A stretch of DNA of 59,110 bases from Desulforapulum sp034007745 (GTDB lineage: Bacteria > Desulfobacterota > Desulfobacteria > Desulfobacterales > Desulfobacteraceae), in contig JAVEQI010000020.1 in assembly GCA_034007745.1 (NCBI GenBank), forward strand, positions 1 through 59,110, written 5' to 3'. The translations under genes were made by a program, and so were the position numbers. Positions 51,045-59,110 of this stretch are shown here, one piece after another. Below the pieces are notes generated by a model. The model ran no database searches, had not been told where the DNA came from, and saw only the letters and a list, made by a program, of their open reading frames with translations. Position 1 is the first letter of the stretch, and every line of letters begins with the position of its first letter.

Positions 51045-52025
51045 TTAAAACTCTTTTCCGTTTTGGATGATGGTATTGGCCTTTGCCAAAACATCTACCG
51101 GAAAGGTCAGTCCCAGTCGTTCGGCAACATCCATGTTGATAAGGAGGTCAACGTCGCCGGGATCGGTCATGAATACTGTGGGGATGGTCTCGGGTAGCTC
51201 GCCGGAAAGAACCCTTGCCGCAATTTCCCCCGTTACCCTGCCCATCTTGTAGTAGTCAAAGCCCCAGGCTGCAAGTACGTCGTTGGTCTCGGCTGAACTA
51301 GGGTCGGCCGACATTACGGGGATTTTATGCTTCATTGCCACCCCGGTTACTGCGGAAAGGGCTGAAAATACAGTGTTGTCGTTGCTCAGATAGATACCGT
51401 CCACACGGGAGGCAATGGTCTGGACGGCCTGCATCACCTCGGCTGAATTACTCACAGTGGTCTCCACAAACTTGATTCCCATATCGGCCGCCACCTCCCT
51501 TGCAATTACGGCAAGGGCCACTGCATTTGCCTCGCTGCTGCAGTAGATATGACCCAGGGTCTTCAGGGGCTTTATCCTGTTTAAAAGGGCAATCTGCTCT
51601 CTCACCGGCGTCATGTCCGAGGTGCCGGTCACTTTTTTCTCTCCCTGGCTGGTCGAGGCCACAAGCCCCGCACCAACTGGGTCAGTAACGGCGCAGAAAA
51701 CCACGGGGGTTGTACGCATGGCACCCACAAGGGCCTGGGCCGTGGGTGTTGCGATTCCAACGGCAAGGTCCACGTTCTGGGATTTAAACTTCTGGGCGAT
51801 GGATGCGGCCGTCGAGAGTTCGCCGTTGGCATTTTGAAGGTCAAAACGGGCCTGGGGGAACCGTTCCCTTATCCCGTCCTGGACCCCCTGCTCCAGGGCG
51901 TCAAGGGCCGGGTGGGCCACAATTTTGGATATGCCCACAAGGACGTTTTCACCGGCCTTTGCCGGTAAAACTGTAAAACAGACTGTCATGGCAACGATTA
52001 TAACCGCTGGAAATAAGGATCTCAT
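51045..52025 (-). CDS. ABC transporter substrate-binding protein (TrpX/DUF534 family)
   Basis: 326 residues with a signal peptide (hydrophobic residues 6-20, cut near AKAGEN). Typical of ABC_sub_bind proteins: GISKIVAHPALDALEQGVQ, LAVGIATPTAQAL, VVFCAVTDPVGAGLV, GTSDMTPVREQI and YLSNDNTVFSAL. Relatives bind tryptophan or other aromatic compounds. The permease and ATPase genes that usually follow are missing here, so it may be orphan or use distant partners. AGGAG precedes the ATG. Confidence 0.92.
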   Translation of the reverse strand: MRSLFPAVIIVAMTVCFTVLPAKAGENVLVGISKIVAHPALDALEQGVQDGIRERFPQARFDLQNANGELSTAASIAQKFKSQNVDLAVGIATPTAQALVGAMRTTPVVFCAVTDPVGAGLVASTSQGEKKVTGTSDMTPVREQIALLNRIKPLKTLGHIYCSSEANAVALAVIAREVAADMGIKFVETTVSNSAEVMQAVQTIASRVDGIYLSNDNTVFSALSAVTGVAMKHKIPVMSADPSSAETNDVLAAWGFDYYKMGRVTGEIAARVLSGELPETIPTVFMTDPGDVDLLINMDVAERLGLTFPVDVLAKANTIIQNGKEF

Positions 52026-52151
52026 TTGCCGCTCCTCATTGTTTTCTTTATGATTTTATTACTATCATCCGGTCATTCTGGAACAGAGGTTCTCAGGATC
52101 AGGATATACACAATTAAAAAGGTGTCTATTATATACCAAAATGCTTAAAAA

Positions 52152-52997
52152 TCAATAGTTTTTATTTTTTGAACCGTAGAGAAGAGTGGCAATGTGAAAG
52201 AGCAAAACTGTTGCGGCATTGGCAACGTTGATGGAATTTTTCCTGCCGAACATGGGAATGTGAACCGTGGCATCGCATATGGCCATGACATGGGGGGAAA
52301 TCCCGTACTCCTCGTTGCCCATGACAAGAACTCCCCGGTCCTGCCAGGCGTTCGCATAAAAGGGCCGTGAGTCCACGGCAGTTTCAACGGCCGTGATGGT
52401 GTAGCCAAGCTCCTTCATTTCAACAAGGGTCCGGGCAAGGTCAGAACTTCTGGTGTGGGGCATCAAGTCGGCCGTTCCCATGGAGGTCTTTTGTACAGTG
52501 GGGTTTTCCCGGCCCGGGGTGTTGCCAAGGATGATCGAGGAAAATCCAGCGGCTTCGCAACTCCTGAATATGGACCCCACGTTGAACAGACTCCTTAAAC
52601 CGTCAAGGGCCATGTGATAATCAAGCCTTGGTCGGTCTTTGTTGTCATCTGCCCGGTCCTTTTGATTGATCAGACCTTTGGCTGCAGGTAGAAGATCCTG
52701 GTCTTTTGGAGAGATGTTCCATGCAGCACGTTCAAAATGAATGGCGTTGGAGATAAAGACAAGCCAGGATTTTACCCCATGTTCTTCGGGAATATCAGCC
52801 AGTGTTTTGTTGGACATGCTGCCGGACCAGCCCATTACCTTAAGGTATTCTCTGGCAAAAAAATCAAGACCTCCGGGAGTTATCCTGTTTGATGAGACCT
52901 CCTGGTAAACCTCTGACAGCCATTTTCTTACCCAGGAGCTGCGTCCCCGGGGGGTGAGGGCCATGAACTTTTTTTTTGTAAGGGGAAAGGTCAGCAT
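52152..52997 (-). CDS. TrmH/SpoU-family RNA 2'-O-methyltransferase
   Basis: 281 residues; trefoil-knot SPOUT domain in the C-terminal half: motif 1 LFNVGSIFRSCEAAG, motif 2 VMGNEEYGIS, motif 3 IPMFGRKNSINVANAATVLL. The first 120 residues are an unfamiliar helical domain, not the L30e-like domain of TrmH/RlmB. Target RNA unknown. Start could also be ATG at 52964. No operon partner. Confidence 0.9.
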   Translation of the reverse strand: MLTFPLTKKKFMALTPRGRSSWVRKWLSEVYQEVSSNRITPGGLDFFAREYLKVMGWSGSMSNKTLADIPEEHGVKSWLVFISNAIHFERAAWNISPKDQDLLPAAKGLINQKDRADDNKDRPRLDYHMALDGLRSLFNVGSIFRSCEAAGFSSIILGNTPGRENPTVQKTSMGTADLMPHTRSSDLARTLVEMKELGYTITAVETAVDSRPFYANAWQDRGVLVMGNEEYGISPHVMAICDATVHIPMFGRKNSINVANAATVLLFHIATLLYGSKNKNY

Positions 52998-53169
52998 TGA
53001 TCGATTGAATAAATCAAATAACAGAAAAAAACAATGGCCTTGTCAGGAATAATGGTGTATTAGTCTCGAAAATTCAACAATTCTCATTTGCTGCTTTTTT
53101 CTGGAAGGTTATTTTTTTCTTGAGGTCTGTTATGCTTTTAATCACACGCTTAAACTTTGTTCATTTACC

Positions 53170-54405
53170 ATGAAATCCATACTTTCTCCCTTTATCGCAC
53201 TTTATGCCTCAGCCTTTGCCCTGATGGCAGGCATGGGGCTCCTAGGCTCTTTTCTTGGTGTGCGGCTCACCATGGATGGTTTTTCAGTGGAAATCATCGG
53301 AAGGGTGATGACCTCCTATTACCTGGGGCTGCTTGCCGGTACTTTTTTTTGCAGCAGGCTTATCCAGGGAGTGGGCCATATTCGTTCGTTTACAGCCTTT
53401 GCCGCCCTGACAACCTGTGTGGTCATGGTCCACGCCCTTTATGTCTCTCCTTTAACCTGGGCTCTTTTGAGGTTTCTCACGGGTGTTTCGGCCATCGGGC
53501 TGTATACGGTTATCGAGAGCTGGCTCTGTGAATGTTCGGCCCCCAAGGTGAGGGGCCGGGTGTTTGCCATTTATATGGTCGTCTCTTATCTCGGCCAGGG
53601 GTTCGGACAGCAGCTGCTCAACGTGGGCGCCCCCGAGGGTCAGACTCTGTTTATCCTGTCCGCCCTTTGCATCTGTATCTGCATCGTGCCTGTTGCCACG
53701 ACCCATTCCATTCATCCCAATCCTGCGGAAACAGTCTCGTTTAACTTTAAGGCCATTTTCCTGAAATCCCCTGTGGGCGTTTCAGGCTGCCTTGTGGCAG
53801 GCTTGATCACCAGCGCCTTCTTTTCCATGGGGCCTGTGTTCTGCCGGCAGTTTGACATGTCCCTGTTTGAACTCTCCTGGTTCATGACGGCGGCCATCCT
53901 TGGGGGGTTGCTACTCCAGTGGCCTATCGGGGCCATCTCAGACAGGTTTGACCGATCCCTTGTGCTTCTGGTTCTGGGCGCTGTGATCTGCCTTGCAACG
54001 CCCTGTGTCTTGATTGTCGCAAAGTCCAGGATGGACTTTCTCCCCTACGCCATGGTTGTTTACGGTGGGCTCATCTTTTCCATCTATCCGGTTGCCGTGG
54101 CAAGGGCCCAGGATCTTTTTGAAACTGAAGAGATGGTTATGGTAAGCTCGGCCCTGCTGTTTGCCTATGGGGTGGGATCGACCCTCGGTCCCATGGTTTC
54201 ATCCATGGCCATGGTAAAATCCCCCTTTGGGTTGTTTCTTTTTTTCATGATCGTTTCAGCAATGTATGCCCTGGTTACATTCGGGTTGAGGAAACACGAG
54301 ATTATCGAGATCATCCCCGTGGAAGACCAGGGAGATTTTGTCTTCATGCACAAGACATCGGTTGTGGCGATTCACCAGGAGATTCCCGAGGATGTGACCA
54401 CCTGA
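53170..54405 (+). CDS. MFS transporter, YcaD-like 12-helix type
   Basis: 411 residues, 12 predicted helices. GRVMTSYYLGLLAGTFFCSR near the N terminus, VIESWLCECSAPKVRGR after helix 4 (typical of the YcaD group) and GAISDRFDRS in the central loop. A cytosolic C-terminal tail of about 35 residues follows. Divergent from the SpoU gene with a 172-base gap; substrate unknown. Confidence 0.9.
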   Translation: MKSILSPFIALYASAFALMAGMGLLGSFLGVRLTMDGFSVEIIGRVMTSYYLGLLAGTFFCSRLIQGVGHIRSFTAFAALTTCVVMVHALYVSPLTWALLRFLTGVSAIGLYTVIESWLCECSAPKVRGRVFAIYMVVSYLGQGFGQQLLNVGAPEGQTLFILSALCICICIVPVATTHSIHPNPAETVSFNFKAIFLKSPVGVSGCLVAGLITSAFFSMGPVFCRQFDMSLFELSWFMTAAILGGLLLQWPIGAISDRFDRSLVLLVLGAVICLATPCVLIVAKSRMDFLPYAMVVYGGLIFSIYPVAVARAQDLFETEEMVMVSSALLFAYGVGSTLGPMVSSMAMVKSPFGLFLFFMIVSAMYALVTFGLRKHEIIEIIPVEDQGDFVFMHKTSVVAIHQEIPEDVTT

Positions 54406-54460
54406 TTGGAGTAGTCAGTAAGGTTCTATTGCGCCTTGCAGGGTAGCTTGTTGAGAATAC

Positions 54461-55741
54461 TTAAACCTTCCACCCGGGATTTCTGGCAGCAGCAACCCTT
54501 AATGTATCCTGGAGCCAGCCGTCTAGGCCGGGCTCAAGATAAAATACCGGCTCAAGAAGAGTTGCATCCGGGGCAATGAGCCCTTTGTGCCGGGCAGTTT
54601 CTGCCAGCGGAGTTGATGGATAGATCCTTATTCCAGCAGTCAGCTTGACTGTTTCAAGTTCAAGGGATTCTGCAAATTCAATACTTTGCCTTACGCTCTG
54701 CCGTGTTTCTCCCGGTCCTCCAAACATGAGAAAACCCATTCGGCTTATGCCATGCCGGCATAGAAGCTCTGAGAGCCTGCGGATTTCTTTTCTGCCGTAT
54801 TTTTTATTCATGGCTGAAAGCACCTGGTCATCGGCACTTTCAAAACCTATACTTGCTGAGCTGCAACCGGCCAGGGCCATTTTTTCAATCAGTTTCTCAC
54901 CTGTGGAAACAGGATAGATTATTGCCTGCCAGCTGATTTTAAGGCCGGCTTTCGCAATCCGCTCACAAAGGTCCTGGGCATATGAGCCGGGCAGATTAAA
55001 GGTGTTGTCCACAAAGAAAAAGTTTTTAAATCCGCTTTGCGCGAACAGCTGCAGGTTTTCAACGGCTTTTTCCGGTAAGCGGCAACGCAGATGCCTGCCC
55101 TCGATTGCCGGGGTTGAACAATAGCTGCAGTTCATGGCACAGCCCCTGCGGGTTTGAAACGGCACCATAATCTTCCGGCTGTTTCCAACAGGAGGCACAC
55201 TCAGATGCACACCCGGTTTGGGCATGGGATAATCATCCAGGTTCTGGTCATGCAGGACAGGGGCCATAAGGCCTTTGTCAGGTGTCCACAGACCATTTAA
55301 ACAATCTAACGGCGTATTGTTTTCAATTCGCTCAAGAAAATCAATCATGGCCCGTTCACCTTCTCCCTGGATACCAAAATCAGCCCCCAGGTATTTAAGC
55401 GCTGATCCTGGAAATATGCTGTAACCCGGCCCGCCCACCACGATGGGGGCTTTGCAGCGACTGCGGCACTCATCAATCACGGATTTTACCCGCGGCAGTA
55501 AAAATATGGGAGCCCCCATGTTCTGATCGTCGATGTTTCTCACAGAAACCCCGATGACCTCAGGTGCAAACTCGTCTATGGCAGGGGCAAGAAGCCGGGA
55601 GACATGCTGCTTTTCCATAAGGTTAACCACCCGGATATCATGGCCTGCAGATTCAACGGCTGCTGATACGCAAGCCATGCCCAGGGGCAGAACCGGCATA
55701 TTAATCTGTTCAGTATTGGCTGAAACCATTAGTACACGCAT
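54461..55741 (-). CDS. B12-binding-domain radical SAM protein
   Basis: 426 residues from the ATG at 55741 (AAAGGAAC upstream). Residues 1-150: cobalamin-type Rossmann domain without the DxHxxG motif (has VSANTEQINMP), so B12 would bind base-on or not at all. Radical SAM core from about 195 with Cys201, 205 and 208 (GCAMNCSYC). A C-terminal cap of about 60 residues follows. Resembles BchE/P-methylase-like class B enzymes. Substrate unknown; no partner genes nearby. Confidence 0.92.
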   Translation of the reverse strand: MRVLMVSANTEQINMPVLPLGMACVSAAVESAGHDIRVVNLMEKQHVSRLLAPAIDEFAPEVIGVSVRNIDDQNMGAPIFLLPRVKSVIDECRSRCKAPIVVGGPGYSIFPGSALKYLGADFGIQGEGERAMIDFLERIENNTPLDCLNGLWTPDKGLMAPVLHDQNLDDYPMPKPGVHLSVPPVGNSRKIMVPFQTRRGCAMNCSYCSTPAIEGRHLRCRLPEKAVENLQLFAQSGFKNFFFVDNTFNLPGSYAQDLCERIAKAGLKISWQAIIYPVSTGEKLIEKMALAGCSSASIGFESADDQVLSAMNKKYGRKEIRRLSELLCRHGISRMGFLMFGGPGETRQSVRQSIEFAESLELETVKLTAGIRIYPSTPLAETARHKGLIAPDATLLEPVFYLEPGLDGWLQDTLRVAAARNPGWKV

Positions 55742-55780
55742 TATAATGTTCCTTTTATTGCTCACTGACATCCATATCAT

Positions 55781-56005
55781 ACAAGGGTGTTAACTGGAAA
55801 ACCGTTTTTGCAATTCTGATCCGGCATCAGGGCTGCCCTGTCGCCTTGACATGGCCCAGGAACACGGCCGTAGTTTTTTAAAGCTGAGCGATATTTCTTG
55901 TTCTCCTTCAGGCCAATGTTTGAATTCAGCGGCTGACGAAAAGGCTTGCCCTTAAGGCCGCCTCGCTTCTTCCAGTCCGCTGAAGTAACATGATATGTGA
56001 TATTC
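55781..56005. other. 225-base gap with an open frame lacking a start codon
   Basis: On the minus strand, one frame stays open for about 78 codons (contains ADWKKRGGLKGKPFRQ and KKYRSALKNYGRVPGPCQG), ending at a TGA near 55788. It has no usual start codon before a late ATG. It could be the end of a decayed gene; I do not recognise it. Confidence 0.2.
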
Positions 56006-56596
56006 CTATCTTGGTATTTTTACAAAATCATCATCATAGTTGCCCTGTTCGGCAGTAGGGTGGCAGGAAATGCAATTGGATCGAGAACCAATTGATTGTC
56101 TGCTGAAAATAGTGGAATCTATTTCGTGATGTTTCTCCTGGATGTAAGGCGTTTCCGTTATGCGTAGGGGCGTTTGTCCCCTGAGGCTTTTTAAAATCTT
56201 TCTTGCCAGTTTAGCTTGGGAATGTTCTGCTGCATTTGCGCCTAGGTACTCATTGATAATGTTTTTCGATTCTTGGTCCAATGATACCTCTTCGCCGAAA
56301 TGTGATGGAAGGTTAGAAAGTATTTTTTCCCAGGAACCGGAAGGCAGTAGACCTGGTTGATAAGAAAAATGACAGGCGTCGCATTCCTGTCTGAATGTGT
56401 CATTGTTTACAGGTGCGAGATGTTTGCTTTCTTTTCTCTTATGCTCGTCGTCATCGTCATGATCAAAAATTTTCTTGTACCATTTTTTCTTGTCGTTGTG
56501 GTCATCATCTGCAAAGGACACGGAAGTGGAAAATTGAATTGTGATTAGTAGAAAACAACAGAATAACATCGCTTTGGTTTTAATTCCTTTTTTCAT
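56006..56596 (-). CDS. Diheme cytochrome c (DHC-like), periplasmic
   Basis: 196 residues from the ATG at 56596 (GGGGGGAG upstream). Signal peptide about 1-29 (cut near SFADDD), then an acidic/Lys-rich, His-containing linker, heme sites CDACH (72-76) and CISCH near the C terminus, ending with VKIPR as in the DHC family. Such proteins shuttle electrons in the periplasm, often with a b-type cytochrome, which is not present here. 34 bases downstream of the flavin reductase, same strand: possible operon. Confidence 0.9.
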   Translation of the reverse strand: MKKGIKTKAMLFCCFLLITIQFSTSVSFADDDHNDKKKWYKKIFDHDDDDEHKRKESKHLAPVNNDTFRQECDACHFSYQPGLLPSGSWEKILSNLPSHFGEEVSLDQESKNIINEYLGANAAEHSQAKLARKILKSLRGQTPLRITETPYIQEKHHEIDSTIFSRQSIGSRSNCISCHPTAEQGNYDDDFVKIPR

Positions 56597-56630
56597 GTCT
56601 CCCCCCCTGTAATCGTTAAACATCACCTAT

Positions 56631-57200
56631 CTACTTGAGGTGCTTGCCAATGGAAAATGCATCGCCGATTTTGTTGCCGACACTGAAGTACGCCTTTTCG
56701 GCGGTGGCATAAATAATGGGCTTTAATTTCTCAATGCCAGGCAGGCCGTTTTCCCCTAATATGGATTCATCAGCTTTGATATCCAGTATTTCACCGACAA
56801 ACTGGGTATGCAGCCCGATTTCCAGCGTGTGTATCAGTTTGCACTCCAGAATTAGAGGAAATTCCTTGACATAAGGGGCATTGACCCGGTCGCTTTTAAC
56901 CGGTGTCAATCCGGCGGTTTTGAATTTGTCCTCGTTTTTGCCGGATACCATGCCCAGATAATCTGCTGCCGCCACATGTTCTTCTGAAGGGATGCTCAGC
57001 GTGTAGGCGCCGCTGTCAACGATACACTGGTAACTGTATGTCGCTTTTCTTAAGGACACCGTGACACACGGCGGGCTGGAACAGCAGATGCCGCCCCAGG
57101 CGGCTGTCATGGCATTGGGCCTGCCGTCTTTGTCAAAAGTTCCCACAATCAGTATCGGGGCGGGATACAGAATTGTTTTTGCGCCAATGGATTTTTTCAT
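56631..57200 (-). CDS. Flavin reductase-like FMN-binding protein (flavoredoxin type)
   Basis: 189 residues, FMN split-barrel: TILYPAPILIVGTFDKDGRP, AMTAAWGGICCSSPPCVTVS and NAPYVKEFPLILECKL are typical of the flavoredoxin/FlrED group of strict anaerobes. The CC pair near residue 39 is unusual. AAAGGAGG precedes the ATG. Probably cytosolic, so its link with the periplasmic diheme cytochrome downstream is only positional. Confidence 0.93.
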   Translation of the reverse strand: MKKSIGAKTILYPAPILIVGTFDKDGRPNAMTAAWGGICCSSPPCVTVSLRKATYSYQCIVDSGAYTLSIPSEEHVAAADYLGMVSGKNEDKFKTAGLTPVKSDRVNAPYVKEFPLILECKLIHTLEIGLHTQFVGEILDIKADESILGENGLPGIEKLKPIIYATAEKAYFSVGNKIGDAFSIGKHLK

Positions 57201-57226
57201 AATATACCTCCTTTTATTTTTAGTGA

Positions 57227-57244
57227 CGCTCAGTTACCTGAGCG
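57227..57244. promoter_or_regulatory. Inverted repeat upstream of flavin reductase
   Basis: CGCTCAG-TTAC-CTGAGCG, perfect 7-base arms, 27 bases before the ATG at 57200. Shares the half-site CTGAGCG with the TetR-type sites at 931 and 5935, but the arms point the other way. Confidence 0.45.
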
Positions 57245-57306
57245 CTGTAATAGCTTACACGGCAATCAGCCGCAGGGGACCGTGGCGGTTTTTATCCGTA
57301 TCAGCC

Positions 57307-57384
57307 GAACCGCCCTGATACCCAATCCGTATGCTGGCTGGTGTAGGAGGAGGAAGCCGTGGGGCTGCTCTTTATTCCTATTTA
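57307..57384 (+). other. Possible relic of a group II intron 3' end
   Basis: GAACCGCC, then a hairpin with arms GCC..ATAC / GTAT..GGC, then TGGTGTAGGAGG, AGCC-GTGG-GGCT and a closing ATTCCTATT. This order is like the conserved tail following reverse-transcriptase ORFs of bacterial group II introns. No RT frame is present. Call is from remembered pattern only. Nothing else is seen in the 57201-57424 gap. Confidence 0.25.
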
Positions 57385-57424
57385 GCCTTTAGCTGAATTA
57401 TACTAAACATTAGGGGTTTGCCGA

Positions 57425-57793
57425 TTACAGGGATTTTTCCATTTGAATTACAGTTGCTTTCAAACCTGGAATGCGATCTTTGCATACGGAAAACACCACT
57501 TCGGCATTCAGATCAAAGTAGTGATGGCTGATAATTTCACGCATTCCCTTTGCCCCTTTCCAGTCAACATCAGGGTATTTAGCAAGCAACTTTCCACCGG
57601 TTACCTTGTCCAAATTTTTTAAATTCTCACCGATGACAATCAGCATCATGCATATGGCGTCCAACTTATCTATTCCGGCATCAGATAGGAGGAAATCATC
57701 GGAATTGTGAACACCTTTGAATCTTCGATCGATACGGTTTGCGGCATCTATAAATTGCTTGAGTATTTCTTTTGCAAGCTCCCTGTCAAACAT
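57425..57793 (-). CDS. hepT: HEPN toxin, HepT-like (DUF86)
   Basis: 122 residues, all-helical HEPN RNase. The R-x4-H-x-Y active motif is present at Arg85, His90 and Tyr92 (REIISHHY). Paired with the MNT gene upstream, the two overlapping by 8 bases, as in HepT/MntA toxin-antitoxin modules. Full length. HEPN toxins cleave RNA and are silenced by AMPylation of the Tyr by MntA. Confidence 0.92.
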   Translation of the reverse strand: MFDRELAKEILKQFIDAANRIDRRFKGVHNSDDFLLSDAGIDKLDAICMMLIVIGENLKNLDKVTGGKLLAKYPDVDWKGAKGMREIISHHYFDLNAEVVFSVCKDRIPGLKATVIQMEKSL

Positions 57794-58091
57794 AAATGGC
57801 CTCTGTGTCGATGCGTTTTTTTAAAAAGTTGTTCATTTTTTCTCGATAATGAACAATATCAACTTTTGTCTGGTAATCGGCCTCAAGTTCTTCCTTTATG
57901 TGTAGCATATTGAAAAGGTCGGGTTTGCTCATTTTTACGACAATATCTACATCACTGCTCGATTTATTATCATTCCTGGCAAGAGATCCGAAAACACCAA
58001 TGGAAGTAACTCCAAATTTTTTTTCAAAAACTGATTTCTTTTTTTTGAGAACTTTTAACACTTCATCAAGGCTCAAATTCTTTTTGTTCAT
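57786..58091 (-). CDS. mntA: Minimal nucleotidyltransferase antitoxin, MntA-like
   Basis: 101 residues from the ATG at 58091 (AGGGTG upstream; a start at 58166 is possible but lacks a ribosome site). Nucleotidyltransferase motif GS-x10-D-x-D is exact: Gly35-Ser36 to Asp47/Asp49 (GSLARNDNKSSSDVD). Transfers AMP to the HepT toxin. Overlaps hepT by 8 bases. The gap up to the IS element (58092-58372) shows no gene. Confidence 0.92.
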   Translation of the reverse strand: MNKKNLSLDEVLKVLKKKKSVFEKKFGVTSIGVFGSLARNDNKSSSDVDIVVKMSKPDLFNMLHIKEELEADYQTKVDIVHYREKMNNFLKKRIDTEAIYV

Positions 58092-58396
58092 ATCACCCTG
58101 TACTTTCCATATTATAAGCTGACAGCTCTGAAAATATTCACAATTGCGATATAATGAAATTATCAAGAATCATTGTACTGTTGCCTAACAAAAATTCAAA
58201 GTTGTTTTTCTATCATAATGAAAAAAATCCCAAAATCAGGGTTCGGTCGTTGTCAAGAGAGTTGTCAGTGTGCCATGAAGACTAAGCCAAATTAATCAGT
58301 TTAGCCATGCTATATCAGTGATGATAGTAGGCCTCTCGGTGTCGTCTATCAGGAGAAGATACCAAACTATAGTGGCCCCCCCCTGTGGCAGGATAG

Positions 58397-58425
58397 TTGT
58401 CGCATGAAGTAAAAAGTATTATAAT
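58397..58425 (+). promoter_or_regulatory. Transposase promoter
   Basis: TTGTCG (58397-58402), 17-base spacer, perfect TATAAT (58420-58425), followed by an AGGAGG ribosome site before the ATG at 58450. Confidence 0.65.
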
Positions 58426-58449
58426 GAGGGGCGTAGGAGGATTACAAGC

Positions 58450-58944
58450 ATGCGATACACACCTGAACGAAAGGAAGCGGTTTTAAAGAAAATGATGCCA
58501 CCCCATACACGGCCTATTAGTCAGCTGGCCTTAGAAGAGGGCATCAGTAAAGCAACTTTGTATAAATGGCGTCAGCAGGCTCGTCAACAAGGCATACTAC
58601 TACCGGATGCCAGCAGTGAGCCTAAAGGCTGGAGTGCCCAGGACAAATTTTCCACCGTTCTGGAAACAGCGGCAATGAATGAGTCTGAGCTGGCAGAATA
58701 CTGTCGGAAAAAGGGCATATACCCGGAACAGGTGCTCCACTGGCGTCAGGCCTGTGAAAACGCCAATGACTGGGACAGACAGGTTGCCAATAAACTCAAG
58801 GCCAGCCAGAAAGATGACAAGAAGCGCATAAAACATCTTGAAAGGGAGCTCAAGCGCAAGGAGAAAGCCCTTGCAGAAGTGGCTGCCCTGTTAGTGTTGC
58901 AAAAAAAAGTCCAGGCGATTTGGGGGGACCCAGAGGGCGAATGA
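58450..58944 (+). CDS. IS3-family transposase OrfA
   Basis: 164 residues. Two HTH-like segments (ISQLALEEGISKATLYKWRQ; later ESELAEYCRKKGIYPEQVLH) and a coiled-coil/leucine-zipper region about 120-155 (KRIKHLERELKRKEKALAEV). Longer than the usual 90-120 residues of OrfA, as in IS2-like or IS3 subgroups with a double HTH. Stop overlaps the OrfB start by ATGA, suggesting coupling. Confidence 0.92.
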   Translation: MRYTPERKEAVLKKMMPPHTRPISQLALEEGISKATLYKWRQQARQQGILLPDASSEPKGWSAQDKFSTVLETAAMNESELAEYCRKKGIYPEQVLHWRQACENANDWDRQVANKLKASQKDDKKRIKHLERELKRKEKALAEVAALLVLQKKVQAIWGDPEGE

Positions 58945-59110
58945 TCAGCGCCCCGGATCGCCGCAGAACTGTTGTGCTGATCGATAAAGCCAGGGAAGCC
59001 GGAGCACGCCTTGAACCGGCCTGCAGGGTTGTTGGGATCTGTTCTCGTACGTATCAACGCTGGACCCGTGAACATGAGATTAAAGTGGATGGCCGGCCAA
59101 CAGCCAAGAG
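58941..59110 (+). CDS. IS3-family transposase OrfB, 5' part
   Basis: First 56 residues only: MISAPDRRRTVVLIDKAREA, then GICSRTYQRW, the HTH_21-like lead of OrfB before the DDE integrase core, which lies beyond the window. The ATG overlaps the OrfA stop by 4 bases. Confidence 0.85.
   Translation, partial: MISAPDRRRTVVLIDKAREAGARLEPACRVVGICSRTYQRWTREHEIKVDGRPTAK

Larger units (their letters stand above)
58373..59110 (+). mobile_element. IS3-family insertion sequence, left part
   Basis: Two overlapping transposase frames follow a candidate left end starting TGGCCCCCCCCTGTGG at about 58373; IS3 ends typically begin with TG. The right end is outside the window. Left boundary not proven, since no second end is available for comparison. 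Confidence 0.75.

Noticed and set aside
55781..56005. Readthrough or frameshift extension of the diheme cytochrome
   Set aside because: The cytochrome ends in the usual VKIPR C terminus, so the open frame after it is not part of it.

Overview
The window looks like part of the chromosome of a sulfate-reducing, Desulfobacterales-type bacterium (Desulfobacterota). This is an inference from the gene families: many dCache histidine kinases with receiver-only regulators, ADP-forming acyl-CoA synthetase, TauE/SafE and DASS anion carriers, diheme cytochrome c, and fatty-acid/CoA enzymes. No rRNA, tRNA or CRISPR array was found.

Region 1 (1-17.7 kb) is housekeeping and acyl-CoA metabolism: a truncated acyl-CoA synthetase, a long acyl-CoA dehydrogenase with a TetR regulator, a Dus enzyme, an acetate-type carrier, an alpha/beta hydrolase, a YcaO-domain protein, a drug-type MFS pump, UvrA, a GltB-core oxidoreductase, a two-gene Rossmann/small-protein operon, a crotonase and a HIT protein. 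A near-identical TetR-type operator lies just downstream of the promoters of the acyl-CoA synthetase and of the carrier.

Region 2 (17.7-44 kb) is the striking part, a signalling and transport island. It holds five histidine kinases (four with related dCache sensors, one GAF-PAS type), eight receiver-only response regulators, a receiver-CBS protein, one NtrC-type sigma-54 activator, a DASS carrier and two copies of a TauE/SafE carrier module. Six good sigma-54 (-24/-12) promoters sit here. The core module is kinase, receiver, TauE/SafE, two-TM protein, PEP-synthase-like protein, receiver, receiver. It occurs twice in tandem. About 3.76 kb of it appears identical between copies while its flanks have diverged, which suggests gene conversion. 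The PEP-synthase-like gene survives in only one copy; the other keeps a roughly 110-bp relic. Both modules share a sigma-54 promoter and a 22-bp-period direct repeat about 150 bp upstream, a plausible enhancer for the adjacent activator.

Region 3 (44-57.3 kb) returns to metabolism and housekeeping: ADP-forming acyl-CoA synthetase fused to an acetyltransferase, a double universal stress protein, a MetE-like methyltransferase, BipA/TypA, an ABC substrate-binding protein, a SpoU methyltransferase, an MFS carrier, a B12-binding radical SAM protein, diheme cytochrome c and a flavin reductase. Region 4 (57.3-59.1 kb) is accessory DNA: a possible group II intron relic, a HEPN/MNT toxin-antitoxin pair and the left part of an IS3-family element.

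Several short dispersed repeats occur between genes: a heptad (TAGCTGT/TAGCTTT) repeat forming hairpins at gene 3' ends, a REP-like palindrome with compensatory changes, an AAACTTGAAACAAGA repeat and a CCGGAAC-core repeat.
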